From: Actinomycetota bacterium
Lineage (GTDB): Bacteria; Actinomycetota; Acidimicrobiia; IMCC26256; PALSA-610
Direction of reading: 5' to 3'
Length of the DNA: 41,738 nt
Assembly: GCA_005779395.1 (NCBI GenBank)
Contig: SXJP01000005.1
Coordinates: forward strand, 1 to 41,738
Positions 35,167 to 41,738 of this stretch are shown here, piece by piece. Made by a program: the position numbers and the translations under genes. Under the pieces are notes generated by a model. That model was given only the letters and a program-made list of their open reading frames with translations. It had not been told where the DNA came from and made no database searches. Position 1 is the first letter of the stretch, and every line of letters starts with the position of its first letter.

Positions 35167-36192
35167 TTAGGTAGCGATCGCCGAACCGAGCACGACATCA
35201 CCGTCATAAAAAACGAGCGATTGACCCGGAGCCACACGTTGTTGCGGCTGATTCCACGCGACTTCTTCTCGGTTCACCGTTGCCTCGGCCGCCGCACCGT
35301 GCGCCCTAGTTTGGACAAGAACTACGCGGTTCGAGTCTGGCTTGCCGTCTAGAAAACTCGCGCTCGCAAAACCCTGGCTTTGTCGGAGTAAATCGCTCCG
35401 GGTGCCGAGCACGACAGCGTCCGTTGTCGAATCAATATCTACTACGAATGCCCGCTCTCCCAACGCGATTCCGAGACCCCTGCGCTGCCCGATCGTGAAG
35501 CCATCTATACCTGAGTGTTCGCCGATGACATTTCCAGCGGTATCAACGAACTTGCCTTTCCGACGAGAAATACGCGCTCCCAAGAAAACTTCGCGATCGC
35601 CGCTAGCAACAAAACACAGATCCTGGCTATCGGCCTTCGTTGCGGTACGAAAGCCGAGAGCGCCGGCGCGATCACGCACCTCTGCCTTGCTCATATTGCC
35701 TACAGGAAGCAGCGTGCGCTCAAGCTCAAATTCGCCAAGTATGCCGAGCACGTAACTCTGATCCTTCGCGGAGTCTTCACCGCGCCCGAGGCGCGGACCA
35801 TTCTTGGTTGCGACGATGCGCGCGTGATGACCTGTCGCGATCGCATCGAACCCCAACGCGAGAGCGCGCTCGAGCAACGTGCCCCACTTCATCGTGCGGT
35901 TGCATTCGATGCACGGATTCGGGGTCGAGCCATTCGCGTAAGCCTCGACGTACGGTTCGACTATGCGTTGCTCGAACTCTTCAGTGAGGTTCCAGACGTA
36001 GTGATCGAGATCGAGATTCGCAGCAACTCTGCGCGCATCTTCGACATCGCTGACCGAGCAACATCCAGAGTCTTGTGCGCCGCCCCAAAGCTTCAGCGTC
36101 ACCCCTGCTGCTTCGTGTCCGGCCTCCTTCACGAGGGCAGCAGCAACAGAAGAATCCACACCGCCGCTCATCGCTACTAAGACTCGTGCCAT
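35167..36192 (-). CDS. mnmA: tRNA-specific 2-thiouridylase
   Basis: A 341-residue MnmA, which puts sulphur on U34 of Lys, Glu and Gln tRNAs. It has the ATP-pyrophosphatase loop 'SGGVDSS' (9-15), the catalytic cysteines C94 ('TPNPCIECN') and C193 ('DSQDLCFV'), and the C-terminal beta-barrel. I take ATG 36192, which overlaps the iscS stop by one base (TGATG) and matches family length; the longer frame lies within iscS. Its sulphur donor is normally IscS, encoded directly upstream, so the coupling makes functional sense. Confidence 0.97.
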   Translation of the reverse strand: MARVLVAMSGGVDSSVAAALVKEAGHEAAGVTLKLWGGAQDSGCCSVSDVEDARRVAANLDLDHYVWNLTEEFEQRIVEPYVEAYANGSTPNPCIECNRTMKWGTLLERALALGFDAIATGHHARIVATKNGPRLGRGEDSAKDQSYVLGILGEFELERTLLPVGNMSKAEVRDRAGALGFRTATKADSQDLCFVASGDREVFLGARISRRKGKFVDTAGNVIGEHSGIDGFTIGQRRGLGIALGERAFVVDIDSTTDAVVLGTRSDLLRQSQGFASASFLDGKPDSNRVVLVQTRAHGAAAEATVNREEVAWNQPQQRVAPGQSLVFYDGDVVLGSAIAT

Positions 36193-37361
36193 CAGGCCGC
36201 CGCCCGCAGTTGCTCGACGCACTGAACGATGATCGGCATTGCGGCGTCGATTTCGGACTGCGTGGTGCGATACCCGAGACTGAAACGGATCGCAGCGAGC
36301 GCACGTTCGCGCGGCATGCCCATGGCTGCAAGCACATGCGACGGGTCGACGGCCCCAGAACTGCACGCCGATCCTGATGCCGCGAAAACTCCGCGTTGGT
36401 CGAGTGCTACGAGCAACACCTCGGCCTCTAGCCCAAAGAAAGACACGTGCAAAAGCCCTGGAACTCGCGACTCAGGATTGCCGTTGACCAGCAGATCAGG
36501 TATTGCCTGTCGCAGACCTTGTTCGAGGTGATCTCTCAGCCCTGCGATTCGCGCACACTCGGCCGCTCTGTTCGCCGTAGTGATTCGTAGTGCTTCAGCA
36601 AATGCAACGATGCCAGCGACGTTGTGCGTGCCAGCACGAAGCGACCACTCGTGACCCCCACCCTCTATAAGCGGAACGAGTTTGGTCCCCTTGCGAACAA
36701 CAAGAACGCCGACGCCTTTCGGGCCACCGAACTTGTGGCCAGAAAGGGAAACGAGCGCACATTCGTTGGCAGCCGTTTTGACGTCTAACCATTGCGGGGC
36801 CTGAACAGCATCGGTGTGAAGCACTGCGTTCGGCGCAAGTTCTCGAACTATGTCTGCGACCGCATTAAGAGGCTGGATTATGCCGGTCTCATTGTTGACA
36901 AGCATCACAGACACAACTGCCGTCGTTTGATCGATCGCGTCTCTCAACTCGGCAAGGTCGATTACTCCGCTCTCAGTCGCGCCAACTTCGACGATGCGAC
37001 AACCCTCACTTTCGAGCCGATGTGCCGCTGCCAGCACAGCTTTGTGTTCAATCCCTGAGACCACAACCCCATCGAGTCCTCCGGAGCGGCGCGCCCAGGC
37101 TGCACCCTTCACAGCGAGATTGTCCGCCTCGCTCCCACCTCCAGTAAATACGACCTCGTCTGGAGCGGCACCAAGGATTTCGGCGACGAGTTCGCGTGCA
37201 GCCTCTACAGCCTTTTTTGCCTCAGCTGAAGCGCGATGTCCGCCTGATGGATTCCCAAAAGTCTCAGACAAGAATGGGGTCATCGCGTCGACAGCTTCAA
37301 CGCGCATCGGCGTCGAAGCCGCGTTGTCGAGATAGATACCAAATGGCTGATCGGAACCCAT
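36192..37361 (-). CDS. iscS: Cysteine desulfurase (IscS/NifS family)
   Basis: A 389-residue PLP enzyme that takes sulphur from cysteine for tRNA thiolation and Fe-S clusters. Seen: 'IYLDNAASTP' at the N-terminus, 'HKAVL' with the conserved His (about 106), PLP lysine K210 in 'SGHKFGGPKG', and the active-site cysteine C333 in 'GSACSSG'. The short loop around C333 is of the IscS/NifS type, not SufS. It ends at the mnmA start with a one-base overlap. Supply of sulphur to MnmA is the likely main role; Fe-S supply to the Rieske and ferredoxin proteins is also possible. Confidence 0.95.
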   Translation of the reverse strand: MGSDQPFGIYLDNAASTPMRVEAVDAMTPFLSETFGNPSGGHRASAEAKKAVEAARELVAEILGAAPDEVVFTGGGSEADNLAVKGAAWARRSGGLDGVVVSGIEHKAVLAAAHRLESEGCRIVEVGATESGVIDLAELRDAIDQTTAVVSVMLVNNETGIIQPLNAVADIVRELAPNAVLHTDAVQAPQWLDVKTAANECALVSLSGHKFGGPKGVGVLVVRKGTKLVPLIEGGGHEWSLRAGTHNVAGIVAFAEALRITTANRAAECARIAGLRDHLEQGLRQAIPDLLVNGNPESRVPGLLHVSFFGLEAEVLLVALDQRGVFAASGSACSSGAVDPSHVLAAMGMPRERALAAIRFSLGYRTTQSEIDAAMPIIVQCVEQLRAAA

Positions 37362-37382
37362 TGCTTTATTGTCGCGCCTCGC

Positions 37383-37853
37383 CTAAGCGGTAGCTCCAAT
37401 GACGCTCGGAACAGCGAATCCTTGCATCTCGCACATCATCAAATATCCCTGCAAAATGCCGCCGGAGTCGATAACGCTCGTGACGTTGCCAGCTTCGTCG
37501 AGGTTTAGGTTTGCGCCGTAGATCGCGAACCAAACATCGGTGACTTCCTCGTTGGTGTCCGGAACGATGAGCGTATGTACCGAACCAGCTGGCTCGTAAA
37601 GGTAAGACCCTGCGGTGTTTACCTCTGGGTATTCCTCATATTTCCAACTGCCAGACAAAGTGAACGCAAACACCTGACCAGTGTGCTTGTGAGTCTGCAC
37701 TCGGTAGCCAGGGTTGAACCTCGTCCTGATCACCCAAAGTCCAGCTTCGATAGCGACCTGCATTAGTTGCAACGTGCTGCCATCACCAAGGTCCACGAAC
37801 GGGTTATCTGACTCGGCGCGGTGCATCGCTAGAGGAATTCCACTTGTTGTCAT
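37383..37853 (-). CDS. Cupin-domain protein, acetylacetone/2,4'-dihydroxyacetophenone dioxygenase-like
   Basis: A 156-residue single cupin. The first motif is 'THKHTGQVFAFTLSGSW' with H55 and H57, and the second is 'EPAGSVHTL' with H93; together they can give the three-His iron site of the ChrR-like/dihydroxyacetophenone-dioxygenase branch. Such enzymes cleave C-C bonds of small diketones or ketones, but many relatives are uncharacterised. I prefer ATG 37853; a GTG 15 codons upstream gives an N-terminus without conservation. It lies 21 bp upstream of iscS on the same strand, and diverges from the small basic protein. Confidence 0.78.
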   Translation of the reverse strand: MTTSGIPLAMHRAESDNPFVDLGDGSTLQLMQVAIEAGLWVIRTRFNPGYRVQTHKHTGQVFAFTLSGSWKYEEYPEVNTAGSYLYEPAGSVHTLIVPDTNEEVTDVWFAIYGANLNLDEAGNVTSVIDSGGILQGYLMMCEMQGFAVPSVIGATA

Positions 37854-37963
37854 GATCGCATTCGACCACAAACGTGTTGCAAACCCGATATTTACCACTT
37901 AGCGTGGGACTCTGAATCCGCTTAGTGATTGTCTCTAGCTACCGAAATAATGAGGACATGCCT

Positions 37964-38188
37964 ATGACGACCCGCAAGCAAGCCAAACACACAAGCACTT
38001 CCGTCGTGAATCCCGAGTTCGGCGAACTCGTGTTGGTCCACGGTGGTCGCAAGTCAAGGGCTAAGCGAGACTGGGTCCTCGATGATCGCACGAAGCGGGT
38101 CGGTCAAAACGGCGTACTGCAAATACGCGAGACGCTCAGAAGCCTCACGCCGCCACAACCAAAAGACGGCTCTTCCGCAGTCGCATAG
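37964..38188 (+). CDS. Small basic hypothetical protein (74 aa)
   Basis: A short Lys/Arg-rich protein with a central 'VLVHGGRKSRAKRDWVLDDR' stretch and a C-terminal predicted helix 'VLQIRETLRSL'. AGGA lies seven bases before ATG 37964, favouring that start; ATG 37958 is also possible. No family is recognised. The charge suggests nucleic-acid or ribosome contact, but that is a guess. It diverges from the cupin gene and converges on meaB (14 bp between stops), and it is the only plus-strand frame in the gap. Confidence 0.55.
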   Translation: MTTRKQAKHTSTSVVNPEFGELVLVHGGRKSRAKRDWVLDDRTKRVGQNGVLQIRETLRSLTPPQPKDGSSAVA

Positions 38189-38202
38189 CTAATTCGTAGC
38201 GC

Positions 38203-39177
38203 TCACCCTAGGAACTTGGCAAGAATCTGTTGCGCTGCGGTCGTCGGCGGAATCGATCCCGATCTCACTGCCGTTTCGAGGCTCGCCAACATCTGCGAGA
38301 TTTCCTCGTCACCTCGCAACCTTTCTACGAGTCCATCTGTGACTTCAGACCATAACCACGAACAGTTCTGCTCTGCGCGCAAGACTTCGAGATCGCCTGC
38401 TTTAGCGATGGCGTCGCGATGTGACTTGACAGCTTCCCAAATCTCGTCGAAACCGCGACGTTCAATCGCGCTCGCAGTAACGACGCCCACCTGCCACGAA
38501 CTTGAACGTGGCCGCAAAAAGTGCACCGCGTTCGCATAGTCGGCCGCTGTACGAGTAGCCGCCGCCACTAAGTCACCGTCGCACTTGTTCACCACTACAA
38601 GGTCAGCTAGTTCGACTATCCCACGCTTTACGCCCTGCAACTCATCACCTGCCGCTGGCGATAACAGCAGAACGAACATGTCGACCATTGCCGCTACCGC
38701 TACTTCGCTTTGGCCAACCCCGACCGTTTCGATCAACACGAGGTCAAACCCCGCGGCCTCGCAGATAAACATTGCTTCGCGAGTGCGTCGCGCAACTCCG
38801 CCGAGTGTCCCGCCGCTAGGAGACGGACGAATGAATGCCTTCGACTCTCTCGAAAGTTCTTCCATACGTGTCTTATCGCCAAGAATCGAGCCGCCACTGC
38901 GTTGGCTCGACGGGTCTACCGCTAGGACTGCAACCTCTCGCGCATCGCCGATCACGTGCATGCCGAGCGCCTCGATAAAAGTGCTCTTGCCAGCGCCGGG
39001 AGCGCCACTAATTCCAACTCTCACGGCACCACCAGTAGCTGGCATCAGCCGATTTAGTAGCTCTGTCGCCGCCTTGCGATGATCCGATCGAGTCGACTCG
39101 ACCAGCGTGATCGCCCGCGCTAGCGCGCGGCGGTCACCTGCAACCACTCGTTCGGCTAGCACGGCGACATCGAGCAT
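38203..39177 (-). CDS. meaB: Methylmalonyl-CoA mutase-associated GTPase (MeaB/ArgK)
   Basis: A 324-residue G3E P-loop GTPase that gates adenosylcobalamin loading into methylmalonyl-CoA mutase and protects it from inactivation. Walker A GAPGAGKS is at 58-65, followed by 'LAVDPSSQRSGGSILGDKTRM' (85-105), 'IETVGVGQSE' (149-158) and the guanine-specificity motif NKCD (197-200). I use ATG 39177, six codons after an earlier in-frame start. Its client mutase lies close by on the same strand at 40113-41738, but a plus-strand hydrolase gene sits between them. Confidence 0.95.
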   Translation of the reverse strand: MLDVAVLAERVVAGDRRALARAITLVESTRSDHRKAATELLNRLMPATGGAVRVGISGAPGAGKSTFIEALGMHVIGDAREVAVLAVDPSSQRSGGSILGDKTRMEELSRESKAFIRPSPSGGTLGGVARRTREAMFICEAAGFDLVLIETVGVGQSEVAVAAMVDMFVLLLSPAAGDELQGVKRGIVELADLVVVNKCDGDLVAAATRTAADYANAVHFLRPRSSSWQVGVVTASAIERRGFDEIWEAVKSHRDAIAKAGDLEVLRAEQNCSWLWSEVTDGLVERLRGDEEISQMLASLETAVRSGSIPPTTAAQQILAKFLG

Positions 39178-39253
39178 GGTTGCGCAGGCTAACAATCACC
39201 GACCTACCAGCACCGTGTATGCGCTCCCCTGACGTAAGCGCGATGATGCACCG

Positions 39254-40129
39254 ATGAAATCAACGACGTTTACTTTCGAAGGCTGTGACGGTTCTGCAAT
39301 ATTTGCACGTAGTTGGCGACCAGATGGCGAGGTTCGCGGCGTCGTGCAGATCGCACACGGAATGGGTGAGCACTCAGGCAGGTACGCGCGGTTCGCGCAA
39401 GCAATAGTGGATGCCGGTTACGCGGTCTTCGCAAACGATGACCGCGGACACGGACGCACGGCAGCCTCAGAAGCAGAACTCGGCGACTTCGGCACACCTG
39501 GGTGGGAAGGCGTGATCGACGACATTCGCGCGCTTTCGAATTTGGCTAAGGCAGAACATGCCGACTTGCCATTCATAATCTTCGGGCATTCGATGGGGTC
39601 CTTCGCGGTGCAACGCGTGATCCTCGATCATTCGACCGAGATCGATGCTGCAGTCCTTTGTGGCACTACAGCCGTCGACGTGATCGCTGGAATGGTCGCA
39701 AGCGGAGAGGGCGCTGATCTCACGTCGTTCAATGCTGGATTCGCTCCGAGTCGCACCGACTTCGATTGGCTGAGCCGCGACCCAGACGAGGTCGACAATT
39801 ACATCGATGACCCGCATTGCGGCTTCGGACTGAATGCGTCAAGTATGGCTTCGATCGCTGAGCACGCGTTGCGCCACGCCGATTCGGAAGCACTCAGCGA
39901 GATTCGTCACGATCTTCCGATCTTCATGATTGCTGGGTCGGCCGATCCGATCAACGTTGGCCTGGCACTCGTTGATCTAGTCGCGCAGCGTTACCGAGAT
40001 GCTGGCCTCAGCGACGTCACCTGCAAGTGGTACACAGACGCCCGCCACGAACTACTCAACGAAACCAACCGCGACGAAGTCACGGCTGATGTCGTTAGTT
40101 GGCTCGACCGGGTTACAGATCGGCAGTAA
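39254..40129 (+). CDS. Alpha/beta hydrolase, monoacylglycerol lipase-like
   Basis: A 291-residue serine hydrolase with the Hydrolase_4/lysophospholipase pattern: '[18 protein letters not shown]' (31-48), 'DDRGHGRTA' (62-70), nucleophile S113 in 'GHSMGS', acid D231 in 'GSADPI' and H265 in 'ARHELLNE'. Monoglycerides or lysophospholipids are the usual substrates. No signal peptide is seen, so it is probably cytoplasmic or membrane-associated. The 3' end overlaps the convergent mutase gene by 17 bp. It lies between meaB and the mutase on the opposite strand and has no clear link to their function. Confidence 0.88.
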   Translation: MKSTTFTFEGCDGSAIFARSWRPDGEVRGVVQIAHGMGEHSGRYARFAQAIVDAGYAVFANDDRGHGRTAASEAELGDFGTPGWEGVIDDIRALSNLAKAEHADLPFIIFGHSMGSFAVQRVILDHSTEIDAAVLCGTTAVDVIAGMVASGEGADLTSFNAGFAPSRTDFDWLSRDPDEVDNYIDDPHCGFGLNASSMASIAEHALRHADSEALSEIRHDLPIFMIAGSADPINVGLALVDLVAQRYRDAGLSDVTCKWYTDARHELLNETNRDEVTADVVSWLDRVTDRQ

Positions 40130-41738
40130 GTAGCGCTAGTACCTCAGCTGCGGCAACCGGGATGCTCGTGCCAGGTCCAAATATCGCGCTTGTTCCGGCG
40201 GCTCGTAGCTCGTCGTAGTCCTGCACTGGAATCACTCCACCGACTACGACCTTGATGTCGGTGCCACCTAGTTCGCGCAACTCCGCAATGAGCTGCGGGA
40301 TGAGGGTCTTGTGCCCAGCAGCTTGGCTACTTACGCCGACGATGTGAACATCGTTCTCGATTGCCTGTCTCGCTGCTTCAGCCGGAGTCTGGAACAACGG
40401 GCCGACATCGACATCAAAACCAAGATCTGCGAATGCAGTCGCAATAACTTTTGCGCCGCGGTCGTGACCATCCTGGCCGAGCTTGCACACAAGTATCCGA
40501 GGTTGTCTGCCCGCCTTCGTTGCGAACTGCGAAACTTGATCACGAATCTCGACGACCGCCTCATCGCCTTCGTACGCTGCACCCCACACACCAGAAAGTG
40601 TCCTTACCGCGGCACTATGACGGCCGAAGACGTCTTCCATGGCCTGAGACATCTCTCCGACGGTAGCGCGAGCCCGCGCGGCGATCACGCAAAGTTCGAG
40701 CAAGTTTTCATTGCCAGCAGCGCCGACTCGCAACGCATCTAGTGCTGCTGTACATGCAGCCTGATCGCGAGTCGCGCGAATCCTTTCGAGACGTTCGATT
40801 TGTGTGCGACGCACGTCGGCGTTGTCGATCTGCCGGACTGGAATAATCGGCTGGTCTTCGAGTTGGTATTTGTTGACCCCTACAACGACCTCTTCGCCTC
40901 GGTCGACGGCAGCTTGTCGGCGCGCTGCGGACTCTTCGATACGTAACTTCGGCATTCCGCTTTCGACGGCTTTGGTCATTCCGCCAAGTGTTTCGACCTC
41001 TTCGATGAGCGTCCATGCAGCATCGACTAGCTCGTTCGTGAGCGACTCGATGTAGTAGCTGCCAGCGAGCGGGTCAATGACGTTCGTGACACCGGTCTCT
41101 TCGGCGAGAACTAACTGTGTGTTGCGGGCGATGCGTGCCGAAAACTCCGTGGGCAACGCAATCGCTTCATCAAATGAGTTGGTGTGGAGACTCTGAGTGC
41201 CCCCAAGTACAGCAGCCATCGCTTCATACGCAGTGCGAACGATGTTGTTGTACGGGTCTTGCTCCGTGAGGCTTACGCCACTTGTTTGGCAGTGCGTGCG
41301 CAGCATCGCAGATCCTGGTTTTTTCGGATCAAATGTTGTGATGATTCGCGACCACAACACGCGAGCAGCGCGAAGTTTGGCGACTTCCATAAAGAAGTTC
41401 ATTCCAATTGCAAAGAAGAAGGACAGTCGCCCAGCGAAGTCATCGATGTCGAGGCCGCGTTCGGTTGCGGTACGAACGTATTCCCAGCCATCGGCAAGTG
41501 TGAACGCGAGTTCCTGAACTGCGGTCGCACCAGCTTCTTGCATGTGGTAGCCCGAAATCGAAATCGAGTTGTACTTCGGCATGTTCGCCGACGTGTACTC
41601 GATGATGTCAGCGACAATCCGCATGCTTGGTGCTGGTGGGCGCGCGAAGATCAGCAACAACGTCTTGAAGCGCACTGCAACCTCGAGGTTCGCTGGCTCC
41701 AACCCGATCGTGTGTTTGCCCCCCTCGACATCGACGAC
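40113..41738 (-). CDS. Methylmalonyl-CoA mutase, large subunit (5' truncated by window edge)
   Basis: 541 codons including the stop are present and the frame stays open through base 41738, so the N-terminal part (roughly a quarter) is missing. It isomerises (R)-methylmalonyl-CoA and succinyl-CoA with adenosylcobalamin. The barrel segment has '[20 protein letters not shown]' and '[14 protein letters not shown]' followed by '[14 protein letters not shown]'. The C-terminal B12 domain carries the cobalt-ligand motif D-x-H-x-x-G in '[11 protein letters not shown]' and '[12 protein letters not shown]'. Both domains in one chain fit the catalytic MutB/McmA-type subunit. A related acyl-CoA mutase is not excluded because part of the substrate pocket is off the window; nearby meaB supports methylmalonyl-CoA. 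Confidence 0.95.
   Translation of the reverse strand, partial: VVDVEGGKHTIGLEPANLEVAVRFKTLLLIFARPPAPSMRIVADIIEYTSANMPKYNSISISGYHMQEAGATAVQELAFTLADGWEYVRTATERGLDIDDFAGRLSFFFAIGMNFFMEVAKLRAARVLWSRIITTFDPKKPGSAMLRTHCQTSGVSLTEQDPYNNIVRTAYEAMAAVLGGTQSLHTNSFDEAIALPTEFSARIARNTQLVLAEETGVTNVIDPLAGSYYIESLTNELVDAAWTLIEEVETLGGMTKAVESGMPKLRIEESAARRQAAVDRGEEVVVGVNKYQLEDQPIIPVRQIDNADVRRTQIERLERIRATRDQAACTAALDALRVGAAGNENLLELCVIAARARATVGEMSQAMEDVFGRHSAAVRTLSGVWGAAYEGDEAVVEIRDQVSQFATKAGRQPRILVCKLGQDGHDRGAKVIATAFADLGFDVDVGPLFQTPAEAARQAIENDVHIVGVSSQAAGHKTLIPQLIAELRELGGTDIKVVVGGVIPVQDYDELRAAGTSAIFGPGTSIPVAAAEVLALLTADL

Noticed and set aside
35515..36180. 221-codon plus-strand frame opposite mnmA
   Set aside because: mnmA has complete motifs and family length; the antisense frame has no recognisable domain.

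Overview
The window looks like a contiguous chromosomal piece of an actinobacterium of moderate GC content. The indicators are a PASTA-domain Ser/Thr kinase, a mycothiol-type (MDMPI_N) enzyme, an SCP2 protein, GatCAB, methylmalonyl-CoA mutase with MeaB, frequent GTG/TTG starts, and very tight packing with 1-4 bp ATGA/GTGA overlaps. The mix of ligA, mnmA, iscS, gatCAB and PASTA kinase would fit class Acidimicrobiia, but that placement is inference from gene content. About 39 genes fill almost everything. No gap without a called gene exceeds 300 bp; the largest is about 250 bp (26623-26874) if one doubtful small ORF there is discounted. I saw no tRNA, rRNA, IS element, CRISPR array or recognisable transcription factor.

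Region 1 (1-19018) is a catabolic and uptake block for nitrogenous organic molecules. It begins with the end of a P5C-dehydrogenase-like aldehyde dehydrogenase and a GABA-type aminotransferase. A minus-strand run follows: DmpA-type aminopeptidase, Gfo/Idh oxidoreductase, Rieske oxygenase and cytochrome P450. Divergent from it is a plus-strand run: acetylpolyamine-deacetylase-like (HDAC family) enzyme, PYROXD2/phytoene-desaturase-like FAD oxidoreductase, and a complete five-gene oligopeptide-type ABC importer whose binding protein has a C-terminal membrane anchor. A CocE/S15 hydrolase (minus) and a second Rieske oxygenase translationally coupled to a sarcosine-oxidase-type flavoenzyme (plus) complete it. 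Both Rieske proteins carry a bridging Glu in the NY-x-ECYHC motif, as in carnitine, betaine and stachydrine demethylating enzymes. The inferred theme is uptake of peptide-like or N-methylated/N-acylated compounds, release by hydrolases, oxidative N-demethylation, and channelling of amine and aldehyde products through the aminotransferase and dehydrogenase. The actual substrate is not known.

Region 2 (19033-22634) is the minus-strand run ferredoxin-gatC-gatA-gatB. Region 3 (22743-24656) holds two adjacent plus-strand genes for secreted, His/Asp-rich proteins with homologous C-terminal domains of a family I do not recognise. One has three 22-residue His repeats and a Cys/His/Asp-Pro linker; the other looks like a lipoprotein. 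This pair is the best candidate for an undescribed envelope metal-handling module.

Region 4 (24752-41738) is mostly core metabolism: SCP2 protein, MFS exporter, SDR, PASTA kinase, small membrane protein, ligA, core-only MetE-like protein, polytopic membrane protein, MDMPI_N protein, iscS-mnmA, cupin, small basic protein, meaB, a monoglyceride-lipase-like hydrolase and the C-terminal three quarters of methylmalonyl-CoA mutase, which runs off the right edge.
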